Below, piece after piece: positions 44,715 through 53,302 of a DNA stretch of 64,000 nt. The stretch is taken from positions 1-64,000 of the forward strand of contig JAHHHJ010000028.1 in the NCBI GenBank assembly GCA_019359445.1, given 5' to 3'. The notes under the pieces were generated by a model that saw nothing but the letters and a program-made list of their open reading frames with translations, did no database searches and was not told the origin of the DNA. Both the position numbers and the translations under genes were made by a program. Numbering within the stretch: the first letter of the stretch is position 1; the number at the start of each line of letters is the position of its first letter. Origin of the DNA: Kastovskya adunca ATA6-11-RM4 (GTDB taxonomy: Bacteria; Cyanobacteriota; Cyanobacteriia; Cyanobacteriales; Coleofasciculaceae).

Positions 44715-46313
44715 TTATTTATTTAAAAGCTGATCATTTAGAGATTGCAACGGTAGCGTTACCGTAAATGTTGTACCGACTCCTAGCTCGCTTTCTACAG
44801 TAATATTGCCACCGTGGAGTTCTACTGACTGTTTAACAACCGCTAACCCTAATCCTGTTCCCTGGATATTCTTGGCATTGCTAGCGCGATAGAAGGCTTC
44901 AAACAGTGATGCTTGAGCTTCTAGGGGGATACCTATACCGCGATCGCGAATTTGAAAGACAGCATTGGCATCCTGATAGCTCACTTCAAAATCAATGGTA
45001 CTAGATTGCGGAGAATATTTGACCGCATTGGATAATAGATTGGTGATAATGTGCCGCAGTATCTTTTTATCTAATTGAGGCAGTTTATCTGGCTCACCGG
45101 GAATCATATATTCACAGTGATTGACAAAGGTAAACTTGTGCTTTTCTCCCATACTCAGTTGTATTTCTGCTACTAATTCTTTACAAAAGCTAGCAATATC
45201 AATAGGGACAGGATTAAGACCAACTTTGCCAAACTCTGCCTTACCAATGAGCAGCACATCATTTAATAACTCTGTCATTTTTCTCACCGCTTCTTTGATG
45301 CGAGAGTAAAATTCAGCTCTTTTCTGATTTGACCATTGATCACTGTAACGCTCAAGGATTTGCGTGGATGCTAAAATCACATTCAACGGCGTCCTAATCT
45401 CATGGGAAACCATGGAAACAAAACGAGATTTGAGTTCAATCAGTTCTCTTTCTTTTTTGAGATTAGTGATAACTTCTACTTCAGCTTGTTTGCGCTTGTT
45501 GATATCTCGTAAGTTAACAACAACTTCGCTAAATCCGTGATCGACAAAGTTACTCTTGGACTCTAGGTAAAGCCAATTTCCATCTTTGTGACGAAACCGA
45601 TACTCTGAAATTTGCGTATTTCCGGGTTCAGTAAAGCCTATTTGAAACGCATTCAAAGCAGCTTCTAGGTCGCTCGGATGTACAAAATCAAAGTGATTTT
45701 TTCCTTTTATGTCTTCAGGATTAAAGCCTAAAATTTGTTGAACTGAGGGGCTGGTGTAGCGAATCTTTCCATCTTTTTCTAAGAGTGCAATGATGTCAGA
45801 AGAGTTTTGGATTAGCGAAGTTAATCGAGCTTCGCTTTTAGTCAGTGCTGATTCAGTTCGCTGGCGTTCAGCAATTTCGCTTTGTAGTTGTCCATTGGTG
45901 GCTTGGAGTTGGAGAGATAACTGACGCGATCGCAACAAAATTTCCACCCGCGCCTGCAACTCCACTTTCTCAATCGGAGTGGTAATCAACTCATCAATGC
46001 TTTGCCACAAGTGCCGAGATACCATCCCCACCTCCTGGCTAGAAGTCACCAGCAGAAACGGCAGCAGCACGGGTTGTTCCGCCTGCTTTCTACTTTGCAC
46101 CCACTGCCACAGTCGGTCAAGGGTAGGGCCATCCAAAATGCACAAATCAAAACCTTTGTCAAATTGTTGCTGAATTTTTCCGGTAAAGATTTTCTCCACT
46201 GGCTCTACAGCCGTGCCAGACTGCGGGAAAAATACCTCATAGTGAATGGACAACCATTCCGACAGCAAACGGCAGTTCTCTCTGTGAGATAGCAAAATTA
46301 AGATGCGTTTCAT
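44715..46313 (-). CDS. Hybrid sensor kinase: degenerate receiver - PAS - histidine kinase
   Basis: 532 residues. The N-terminal ~130 residues resemble a receiver (ILILLSH.., DLCILDGPTL with one Asp, LLVTSS) but lack the acidic pair, and the usual Lys is replaced by Thr (TTPIEKVEL). A coiled coil follows, then a PAS domain (~160-275, SSDIIALLEKDGKIRYTSPSVQQILGF), HisKA with FVSMVSHEIRTPLNVI (~297, His at ~303), and HATPase with NLLSNAVKYSP, DRGIGIPLEAQ and GTGLGLAVVKQ. Its ATG overlaps the stop of the KaiC-like gene by 4 bases, so the two are coupled and probably act together. Confidence 0.92.
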   Translation of the reverse strand: MKRILILLSHRENCRLLSEWLSIHYEVFFPQSGTAVEPVEKIFTGKIQQQFDKGFDLCILDGPTLDRLWQWVQSRKQAEQPVLLPFLLVTSSQEVGMVSRHLWQSIDELITTPIEKVELQARVEILLRSRQLSLQLQATNGQLQSEIAERQRTESALTKSEARLTSLIQNSSDIIALLEKDGKIRYTSPSVQQILGFNPEDIKGKNHFDFVHPSDLEAALNAFQIGFTEPGNTQISEYRFRHKDGNWLYLESKSNFVDHGFSEVVVNLRDINKRKQAEVEVITNLKKERELIELKSRFVSMVSHEIRTPLNVILASTQILERYSDQWSNQKRAEFYSRIKEAVRKMTELLNDVLLIGKAEFGKVGLNPVPIDIASFCKELVAEIQLSMGEKHKFTFVNHCEYMIPGEPDKLPQLDKKILRHIITNLLSNAVKYSPQSSTIDFEVSYQDANAVFQIRDRGIGIPLEAQASLFEAFYRASNAKNIQGTGLGLAVVKQSVELHGGNITVESELGVGTTFTVTLPLQSLNDQLLNK

Positions 46314-47770
46314 CCTTGCTCATCGTCTTTCCGAGAGGTATCTATCCACTCTGGAGTACCCTTGAGAATACCTCGCAACCTTGTCAGTGGCTGACCTACT
46401 TTCACTCCATAGCGGGTAATATCCATTTCTCGCAGAGTCTTTTCAAAGCTAGACAGACGCTTTTTTAGGACTCCAATCGCCTTTCGCAGCTCTCCTTTGA
46501 TTTCTAAGTAGCGGAGGAAAATGATATTGTCTGCCATGTAGCTAATGCCAATTTCGGTCGCTTGGAAATCTCCCGTGATGTGTCCCATCTCGTTGACCAA
46601 AATAACTGTAACTCCCATATTTTGCAGGTACTTGCAGAGGGCGTGTAAGTGAGTAACAACATCTTCGCCCCGCAGTGAGAGTTGGTAACCAGAAATGCTG
46701 TCAATCATCACGATCTTTGCCGCGTTTTCCTCTACCTCTTGACGGACTAGGCTGGCAAACTCATCGGGGGTGAAGTGCAAAGGCTCGACTGGTATAACTG
46801 CCAAAGTGCCACGCTCAATCATTACCGAGACGGGGATATTAACTGATTCACTGCGGTGCAAAAGCGTATCTTCTGACTCTTCAAAGGCATAAATAACAGA
46901 GCGTTCGCCTCTACCCGCCGCTTCTTTCATGAACTGGGTACCTAAGGTTGTCTTACCCACCCCAGTTGGGCCGGTGAGAATCGTAACGGTTCCTCGCTCT
47001 AACCCACCATGAAGCAGTTCATCCAATTCAGGAACACCGGAGGAGAGGGACTTAACGGTGAACTGCTGCTTGTGGACTTCCGGTTGCAGACGGGGAAATA
47101 TCTTCATCCCCTTATCCGTCAGGCGCATTGAGTGGCATCCCTTCCGAAAATCTGAACCCCGAAACTTAGAAACGCTAATCGATCTCCCTATAGGGGCGTA
47201 TTCTAAAGTAATTACGCCATCGCTCATAAACTGCAAATCGTCATCAGGAGAGGTTTCGCTACATTCGGAGGTAAACAGAACAGTTGCCCCCGATTCTAAA
47301 AGAAAGCGCAAAAACGACAGTACTTGCTTGCGAAACTGGAAGGAGTCGCTAGAGAGGTAGCGAAACTGCGTCATGGCATCGAGGAAGACTCGTTGGGGTT
47401 TGAGGGCTTCTACCTGCTGAATAATTTGCTGTGTTGTCGGCTCTCGTTCTACTTCTGCCGGAGAAAAAATATCATAGGTCTGGACTTCCGTAAAAAACAC
47501 GGAGGTGGGACTCAAATCAAGAAAGGTAATACTGTTGCCATCAAGACCAAGGGCTTCGGCATTGGTGCTAATTTGTTCGGCGGGTTCTCCTAGGGTAATG
47601 TAGAGCAACTTTTCGCCTATTTTTGCACCAGCGTCGAGAAAATGTAGTCCCAGGGTTGTTTTACCCGTACCAGGCTGACCTCGCACTAAATAAGTTCTTT
47701 GTGGGACAAGACCCCCATGAAGAATTTCGTCTAACCCTTTGATCCCCGTCGAGAGACGGTATTGAGACAT
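46310..47770 (-). CDS. KaiC-like double RecA-domain ATPase
   Basis: 486 residues, two RecA/KaiC domains. The CI-type domain has GQPGTGKTT (~31-39) and FLDAMTQFRYL; the CII-type domain has GPTGVGKTT (~267-275), AFEESEDTL (the two catalytic Glu) and MIDSISGYQLSLRGE. In CI the usual EE is reduced to a single Glu (TLGEPAEQ). Aligned to clock KaiC, the CII phosphosite pair Ser431-Thr432 reads Ser410-Tyr411 here (TEIGISYMAD). No kaiA/kaiB is nearby, so it is a KaiC paralogue, not the core clock gene. ATG at 47770 has AAGGA upstream; 47797 is an alternative. Confidence 0.9.
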   Translation of the reverse strand: MSQYRLSTGIKGLDEILHGGLVPQRTYLVRGQPGTGKTTLGLHFLDAGAKIGEKLLYITLGEPAEQISTNAEALGLDGNSITFLDLSPTSVFFTEVQTYDIFSPAEVEREPTTQQIIQQVEALKPQRVFLDAMTQFRYLSSDSFQFRKQVLSFLRFLLESGATVLFTSECSETSPDDDLQFMSDGVITLEYAPIGRSISVSKFRGSDFRKGCHSMRLTDKGMKIFPRLQPEVHKQQFTVKSLSSGVPELDELLHGGLERGTVTILTGPTGVGKTTLGTQFMKEAAGRGERSVIYAFEESEDTLLHRSESVNIPVSVMIERGTLAVIPVEPLHFTPDEFASLVRQEVEENAAKIVMIDSISGYQLSLRGEDVVTHLHALCKYLQNMGVTVILVNEMGHITGDFQATEIGISYMADNIIFLRYLEIKGELRKAIGVLKKRLSSFEKTLREMDITRYGVKVGQPLTRLRGILKGTPEWIDTSRKDDEQG

Positions 47771-47888
47771 TGTCTGTTTTCCTTTCTTATCAAGCATTCT
47801 TAAAACGGTATCTCACTTTGATCCAGGATGAAATCGCTGATTCGCCTAAGTCTCTCTACTCAGCACTCAGGAGCGATAGAGAAATGCT

Positions 47889-47930
47889 GTATCAAGTTCT
47901 ACCAAATTTTCAACGCAGATCCGTTATGGT
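47889..47930 (+). promoter_or_regulatory. NtcA-activated promoter of the LysR (ntcB-like) gene
   Basis: GTAtcaagttcTAC (47889-47902) fits GTA-N8-TAC exactly. A -10 element TATGGT (TAN3T) lies at 47925-47930 after 22 bases, the textbook spacing. Expected transcription start ~47937, gene start 47971. Confidence 0.85.
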
Positions 47931-47950
47931 CAAAGGCATTAGATGAAAAT

Positions 47951-47966
47951 GTAATGTAATTTACAT
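47951..47966. promoter_or_regulatory. Second GTA-N8-TAC box with palindrome in the ntcB-like leader
   Basis: GTAatgtaattTAC (47951-47964) is a second NtcA-like box and overlaps the perfect palindrome ATGTAA-T-TTACAT (47954-47966). It lies downstream of the inferred start site and 5 bases before the ATG, a position suited to repression or to LysR self-binding. Confidence 0.5.
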
Positions 47967-47970
47967 AACC

Positions 47971-48954
47971 ATGCGGATTGAGCAGTTGCAAGCATTTCTG
48001 GCGATCGCCCAAACGGGTAGCTTTGGACAGGCGGCGCAAAAATGTCAGGTAACTCAGTCCACGATTAGCCGTCAAATTCAGTCTTTAGAAGCGGATTTGG
48101 GTGTGTCTCTGCTGCACCGTGCTGGGGTTGCCAAGCTGACGTTGGGGGGAGAACGCTTGTTACCTCATGCCCTGAAGATTTGCCAGGAGTGGACAAATGC
48201 TACCCAAGAGTTAGCAGATTTACTCGCAGGTAAGCAACCAGAACTGTGTGTGGCGGCGATTCACTCCGTCTGCGCTTACTATTTACCCCCGATGTTACAG
48301 GAGTTTTGCCGCCAGCACCCCGATTTGCAGTTACGGGTGACGGCATTGGGTAGCGATCGCGCTTTGAAGGTGTTGAAAGACGGTTTAGTCGATGTAGCGA
48401 TTGTGATGAATAATCGCCTGCTCACCATTAGCTCAGAAATGGTAGTGGATGTCCTCTACGACGAACCGGTTGAAGTATTAATGGCGGCAAACCATCCCCT
48501 GGCTCAGTACAAACAGGTGCCGTGGTCAGAACTGGTGAAATATCCGCAAGTTGTGTTTAAAGATGGCTACGGGATGCAACGTCTGGTACAAGAGCACTTC
48601 GCCCGTCAGGGAGCCGCCTTAAAAATTGCGATGGAATTGAACACCCTTGATGCCTTCCGGGGGGTTGTGCGCCAAGGGGAATTAGTTGCCCTCTTACCTC
48701 AATCGGCTTTAATTGAGGCGCTAAGTGACTCGACTCTAGCCATAAGAGCGATCGCCTCCACCCCAGATACTGATTTCGACCTAACGCGCCAGGTTGTCCT
48801 CGTCACTACCCAAGACCGCCTGCAAATTCCTCCGATTCGGCATTTTTGTCAATTAGTCAAGGCGCTTAAAATCCCCACGGCTAGCTCTTTGCAGGAGCAG
48901 TCATTCGTTGATCAGGGTTCCTTGTTAATAGCACCAATCACCAGTTCCTGTTAA
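47971..48954 (+). CDS. ntcB: LysR family regulator, NtcB-like
   Basis: 327 residues. The N-terminal helix-turn-helix is IEQLQAFLAIAQTGSFGQAAQKCQVTQSTISRQIQ (part, ~3-37) and the co-inducer domain starts ~90 (ELCVAAIHSVCAYYLPPMLQEF). The body (SDRALKVLKDGLVDVAIVMNN, EPVEVLMAANHPLA) resembles the NtcB activators of nitrate-assimilation genes as I remember them; the NtcA promoter in front supports this name. The nitrate genes themselves are not in the window. The last codons are part of an 80-bp duplication. The TrpD2-like gene follows. Confidence 0.8.
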   Translation: MRIEQLQAFLAIAQTGSFGQAAQKCQVTQSTISRQIQSLEADLGVSLLHRAGVAKLTLGGERLLPHALKICQEWTNATQELADLLAGKQPELCVAAIHSVCAYYLPPMLQEFCRQHPDLQLRVTALGSDRALKVLKDGLVDVAIVMNNRLLTISSEMVVDVLYDEPVEVLMAANHPLAQYKQVPWSELVKYPQVVFKDGYGMQRLVQEHFARQGAALKIAMELNTLDAFRGVVRQGELVALLPQSALIEALSDSTLAIRAIASTPDTDFDLTRQVVLVTTQDRLQIPPIRHFCQLVKALKIPTASSLQEQSFVDQGSLLIAPITSSC

Positions 48955-49073
48955 CTTAATTTCATCCTTCATCCTTCACACTTCATCCTTAACATCGCTA
49001 ATGGTTAATAGCACCAATCACCAGTTCCTGTTAATTTAATTTCATCCTTCATCCTTCACACTTCATCCTTAAC
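48924..49073. repeat. 80-bp tandem duplication covering the ntcB-like 3' end
   Basis: Two 70-base copies (48924-48993 and 49004-49073), offset 80, differing at one base (48955 C / 49035 T). Each begins within the last ten codons and stop of the LysR gene and ends with ttcatccttc repeats. The second copy reaches the ATG of the next gene. Confidence 0.95.
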
Positions 49074-49074
49074 T

Positions 49075-50130
49075 ATGAGCGTTGCCTTCAGGGAATTACT
49101 AAAAAAAGTGGGTAGTGGTGTCCACACGGGCAAAAATTTGACTCGTGAAGAAGCAGCCGCCGCAACTCGGATGATGTTGCGACAAGAAGCCACTCCGGCG
49201 CAAATTGGTGCTTTTATGATTGCCCATCGCATTAAGCGTCCGACACCTGAAGAGTTAGCGGGAATGTTGGATGCTTACGATCAGTTGGGGCCAAAATTGC
49301 CAGTGAAGGATGAAAATAGCCTGCCTGTAACAGTTTTTGGGATACCCTATGATGGGCGATCGCGAACAGCTCCGATCATCCCTATTACGGCGTTGATCTT
49401 GGCAACGGTTGGCGTCCTCGTCGTGATGCACGGTGGCGATCGTATGCCTACCAAGTACGGCATCCCCCTGATTGAGATTTGGCAGGGATTGGGCGTTGAC
49501 TTTTCTGCTCTTTCCCTTGCCCAAACCCAGCAATTGTTTGAGAAAACTGGCGTAGGTTTTGTCTATATTCCCCAACACTTTCCGTTAGCTAACGATTTAG
49601 TTCCTTACCGCGACCAAATTGGCAAACGCCCTCCTACCGCCACCTTGGAGTTAGTCTGGTCGCCTTGTGCAGGAAATGTTCATCTAGTCGCGGGCTACGT
49701 CCATCCGCCCACAGAAACCCGGTTTAGAGAAACTTTGGAGTTGCGCGGGGCGAGTAATTTTACTTTGGTGAAGGGGTTAGAGGGGAGTTGCGACTTGCCA
49801 CGAGAACGAACAGCAATTATTACCGTGAGCCAATTTGAGACGAATGCAGGTTTTGAACGCCTGCTATTGCATCCCCGCGATTATGGTTTTGATGGCAAGG
49901 ATGTACCATTTGAGTCGGCTAACGAACTCATTGCCGGGATGCAGGAGGTATTGCAAGGCAAACCCTCAGAGTTGATGAGCAGTGCCATCTGGAATGGGGG
50001 GTTTTACCTCTGGCGGTGTGGGGTTTGTCCAGATTTTCCCACCGGTTTAGCCAAAGCGGAAGCGCTGTTAACGGCTGGTGATGTTGCCCGAAAACTACAG
50101 GAGATTGTTGACATTCAGCACTATAAATAG
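49075..50130 (+). CDS. Anthranilate phosphoribosyltransferase-family protein (TrpD2-like)
   Basis: 351 residues of the nucleoside phosphorylase/AnPRT fold. N-terminal helical domain (LTREEAAAATRMMLRQEATPAQIGAFMIAHRIK, part, ~22-54), then the alpha/beta domain with PYDGRSRTAPIIPITALILATVGVLVVMHGGDRMPTKYG (part) in place of the AnPRT GTGGD..NVST motif. The absent GTGGD glycine loop and the MHGGDRMP element mark it as TrpD2/YbiB-like rather than true TrpD; related proteins bind nucleic acid. Likely cotranscribed with the LysR gene. No Shine-Dalgarno, since the repeat fills the leader. Confidence 0.85.
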   Translation: MSVAFRELLKKVGSGVHTGKNLTREEAAAATRMMLRQEATPAQIGAFMIAHRIKRPTPEELAGMLDAYDQLGPKLPVKDENSLPVTVFGIPYDGRSRTAPIIPITALILATVGVLVVMHGGDRMPTKYGIPLIEIWQGLGVDFSALSLAQTQQLFEKTGVGFVYIPQHFPLANDLVPYRDQIGKRPPTATLELVWSPCAGNVHLVAGYVHPPTETRFRETLELRGASNFTLVKGLEGSCDLPRERTAIITVSQFETNAGFERLLLHPRDYGFDGKDVPFESANELIAGMQEVLQGKPSELMSSAIWNGGFYLWRCGVCPDFPTGLAKAEALLTAGDVARKLQEIVDIQHYK

Positions 50131-50548
50131 AAATAGATCAGGTTCTGAAGTATTAAATCAAACGATAGTAATAAGAAGAAACCGTGAGACAACAGTGTCC
50201 CACGGCATCGGTGTAGTGTGAGGAGTTTTAACTCTATTCCTATTTAAAGAGACTTGAGCCTCGAAGCGATCGCTGGTAACAATTTTTGTAACCTAATTTT
50301 CTGAAAGAGTCGTGCGATCGCCAAGCCGACTTATCCAGCAGATCGCTCCCTTTTTAAACTAGGTTTGTATCACTTGAACTTAAGCCCCATGGCACTGATT
50401 TAAGAAAATTCATCACAAGCGATCAAACCTTGTGCAGGGGGTCTGGGGGAGGCACTCATCCCAATCGTGGGGGGATTAGGGGGAAGCCCCCCCAAGCTGG
50501 GTTTTTCTCAAGAACAACTATTTGCCGCTTAAGTCAGTGCCATTCAAC
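50131..50548. other. 418-bp intergenic region containing the MITE candidate
   Basis: No gene. The right part is the MITE candidate (50377-50552). The left part (50131-50376) holds HIP1 sites and a short ccgtg..cacgg inverted repeat (~50183-50205) after the TrpD2-like stop, without a T tract. Confidence 0.5.
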
Positions 50549-50552
50549 TTAA
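50377..50552. mobile_element. Candidate MITE with 16-bp inverted ends and 7-bp flanking repeats
   Basis: Inverted ends atggcactgatttaag (50389-50404) and cttaagtcagtgccat (50528-50543) pair over 16 bases with one mismatch. Direct repeats aacttaa (50377-50383 and 50546-50552) flank the unit like a target duplication. The interior is 124 bases, non-coding, with a gggggaagccccc stem. The right flank covers the stop codon of the phosphatase gene. Confidence 0.65.
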
Positions 50553-51316
50553 ACCTGTAAGCCTTGGGCTAACTCACAAAACCCTTCCCCTGCCGCTGCT
50601 GTGGTGAGATAGGCAGGCTGATACCTCAGTTCCTCGGCATATTCTAAGACATTGGCAACACCGACAGAATTGGGAAACAGTTGCGGGTTGAAGAGACTAG
50701 CATCGTTGGGACTGTCGCCAACAGTGAGGACTTGCGCTGGCGCGTATTGCGGAAAGTAATCGTGCAGGACTTGTAGTAGTCCTGAGGCTTTATCCTGAAG
50801 GGCGGGTTTGATGTGGCACTGGACAGAACTGTAGGTAAATCCCCAACCTAACTGCTGACACAATTTGTCTAAATGTTGCAGTTGGGCAAGAGTGAGATAG
50901 CGATTATCAAACGTCCAATCTGTAAGGCGAAAGCGGTTATCTGCCGACTCTTGAATATGAGGAAATTCTGACTGGAGATGCCCAAAGGCGGCGGCGAGGG
51001 CTTGCCGATGTTTAAGGAAGTCGGGAACAGCGCTTAAGAGGATGGGTTCCTCACAATTAATAGGATAGAAAAGACCGCCGTTTTCAGCGATCGCCCCAGC
51101 AACGGGTAAATAACTCACCAGTCCACTCACCCAACCTGCCGAACGACCTGTAACAATTAGCACAGGCAGTACCCTTTGCAACGCTTCTAGGGATTGGAGT
51201 AAAGTTGCTGTAAACTTTCCCTGGGTGGTCAGGGTACCATCCATATCAGTAGCAATTAAACGAATATTTTTAAATCTCTTGTCAGCGATCGCCTGATGAA
51301 GAGGTAAGAAAGCCAT
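50549..51316 (-). CDS. HAD-IIB family phosphatase
   Basis: 255 residues of the HAD superfamily with a type IIB cap. ATDMDGTLT (~22-30, nucleophile Asp), LIVTGRSAG (~53, motif II Thr-Gly), a cap from ~85-185, QCHIKPALQDKASGL (motif III Lys) and VGDSPNDASLFN (~206-217, motif IV). Relatives include sucrose- and mannosyl-3-phosphoglycerate phosphatases; the substrate is unknown. Its stop codon lies inside a 7-bp repeat flanking the MITE candidate. Divergent from the M15 gene with only 35 bases between the start codons. Confidence 0.9.
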   Translation of the reverse strand: MAFLPLHQAIADKRFKNIRLIATDMDGTLTTQGKFTATLLQSLEALQRVLPVLIVTGRSAGWVSGLVSYLPVAGAIAENGGLFYPINCEEPILLSAVPDFLKHRQALAAAFGHLQSEFPHIQESADNRFRLTDWTFDNRYLTLAQLQHLDKLCQQLGWGFTYSSVQCHIKPALQDKASGLLQVLHDYFPQYAPAQVLTVGDSPNDASLFNPQLFPNSVGVANVLEYAEELRYQPAYLTTAAAGEGFCELAQGLQV

Positions 51317-51351
51317 AAATTGGTGTTTATTGGGTTATCAAAACGCAGCAT

Positions 51352-53013
51352 ATGTCTTCTATGGCACCAGATCAGCGGAACTACTACTACCTTTTGGAAG
51401 CCGAACGGACTGGTCTTCATAAGCCAGTTCTGGCAGCCCTTTACCAAGCCCACTCTTCCCCCCCTCTCAAGGATGGGGAAACGGGTTTAGGAGTTGTGCC
51501 TGCCAATCGAGTTATGAGAGAGCAGCTGGATACTTTTCCTGAGCAAGTTCAGTATGCAGCCAATGCCATTCGCAGTTTAGCGGACAATCTCATCGCTCAG
51601 GGATGGACATCTGAGGATTTGTGGAATGCTCAGCAGGGTCGCTACGCGGACAAGTTTCTTCAACGCATTGCGGAGGGATATAATCCTCCAGCCAGCGAAC
51701 CCATGACCGCCCGTTTAGAGCCAACAAACTTTGATACGCTGAGGCAAGCTTATTTAGTAGACCTGGAAACTGATTTTGCCGCGTCAGCCTTACCGCAAAA
51801 TCTGGGTTATTTAGACCGAGCGCTACTGACTTTGGCGGAGCGCATCCCTACTTACTATACGGGGCTAGCACATCAACGGGATGCGGTACTTGAAGCGGTG
51901 CGGATTTGGCGTCAGCTTGATACCCGCTCATCGGCGATCGGCTCATTGATCCCCACCGCCAATTTGCCTACCACCCTCACCGATGAGTCTCAGTTGGATA
52001 TCCCCTTAAAGCAGTTTGTCCAGAGAGTTTCAATTAACTATTCAGGCTCTCCTTATCAGCGGGAGGGACTGCTGCGCCTGGCGCAGTTGTGGCGTCAACT
52101 AGAGACACGAGAAGAGGCGATCGCCAGCCTGGAAACGAATACCTCTCCGGCTGAAAACCTCTCAATCATTGACCCGGCTCTCATTGCCTTTATCCAACGT
52201 ATTCCTGAGTATTACAAAGGAGAAGGCAACCAACGCAATGCCCTAACTGAAGGATTTCGACTCTGGCGGCAGCTAGACTCTCGCGCCACTGCCCTCTCTA
52301 CCCTGGGTATTAATCCTGAACTTCTGACAAGTAGTACCACTAATCCCACAACCCTGGCAAATCTTGCCGCCCAGCTCGATCGAGAATTACTCTCTTTCGT
52401 TCGGCGTCTCCCAGGAGCCTATCAAGAAACCGATCTGCAACGGGAAGCCTTGATCCGTCTCGTTCAAATTTGGCGCAACTTACCGACGAGAAACCAGGCA
52501 ATTCAAACGTTAATAGAAGACCGCAAACGCCTCGATCAATCCGGACGTAATACGATTGATGTTGCCCCAAGACCAGAGCCGATTGTCATTCCCAAACGTC
52601 CAGCTCGTTGGACACCCAACAACATTCAGCTTTCGCTCTCCATCATCCCTAATGGTAGCTTTACCTGGGCAGAAGCGACCTATGGTGGCACCCGGATGCC
52701 CCGAAGTCAAGCCACGGTAGATGCGATGATTCGGATTGCCACAATGGCACAACAGGCGCGCGATCGCATTGGTCGTCCGTTTATCGTTACCAGTTGGTAT
52801 CGCCCACCCGCCATTAACCGTTCCGTCGGTGGAGCCATAAATAGCCGTCACATCGTTGGCGATGCCATTGATTTTATTGTCGAAGGTCTAACGGGCAACC
52901 AACTTTACTGGTCTCTTGACCCCTGGTGGCCCGGTGGTTTAGGTCGTTATATTAAATTTCCCAACTTGTGTCACATTGACAGCCGTAACTACCGGGCACG
53001 GTGGCGCAATTAG
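51352..53013 (+). CDS. M15A-like peptidase with four internal helical repeats
   Basis: 553 residues. The C-terminal ~120 residues are a D-Ala-D-Ala-type peptidase M15A domain: FIVTSWYRPPAINRSVGGAINSRHIVGDAIDF (part; zinc His and Asp in SRHIVGDAID), then a final CHIDSR His. Residues ~154-389 hold four repeats of ~45 residues with the shared core Q-R-x-A-L...R-x-W-R-x-L-x-x-R. The N-terminus (YYLLEAERTGLHKPVLAALYQAH, ~11-34) is also conserved-looking. No signal peptide is seen. Likely acts on peptidoglycan or binds it; repeats may be protein- or wall-binding. Confidence 0.85.
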   Translation: MSSMAPDQRNYYYLLEAERTGLHKPVLAALYQAHSSPPLKDGETGLGVVPANRVMREQLDTFPEQVQYAANAIRSLADNLIAQGWTSEDLWNAQQGRYADKFLQRIAEGYNPPASEPMTARLEPTNFDTLRQAYLVDLETDFAASALPQNLGYLDRALLTLAERIPTYYTGLAHQRDAVLEAVRIWRQLDTRSSAIGSLIPTANLPTTLTDESQLDIPLKQFVQRVSINYSGSPYQREGLLRLAQLWRQLETREEAIASLETNTSPAENLSIIDPALIAFIQRIPEYYKGEGNQRNALTEGFRLWRQLDSRATALSTLGINPELLTSSTTNPTTLANLAAQLDRELLSFVRRLPGAYQETDLQREALIRLVQIWRNLPTRNQAIQTLIEDRKRLDQSGRNTIDVAPRPEPIVIPKRPARWTPNNIQLSLSIIPNGSFTWAEATYGGTRMPRSQATVDAMIRIATMAQQARDRIGRPFIVTSWYRPPAINRSVGGAINSRHIVGDAIDFIVEGLTGNQLYWSLDPWWPGGLGRYIKFPNLCHIDSRNYRARWRN

Positions 53014-53302
53014 AATTTATTCAGCGATCGCCTAGTGACCGTGCTTTGTCTGCGAGCGGTAGATCCCCCCAAACCCCAACCCGGTCAGTAGTTGTCTGTT
53101 GTTTCTAAAAACTGGGAATTGGCGTTAGCTACGTTAGAAGCGTCTTGGCGACTGGGGATGGGGGATAAACTATTGCTCATCAGCGATGAACAACAGTCAC
53201 AGGCTACTGACTAATAACTTAAGTTGCCGGGATAATAATTCAATTATTTCCCTAATCAAGGGCATTCTAAAAATAGTTATGTAGTTCCAGCCAGTAGTAA
53301 CC

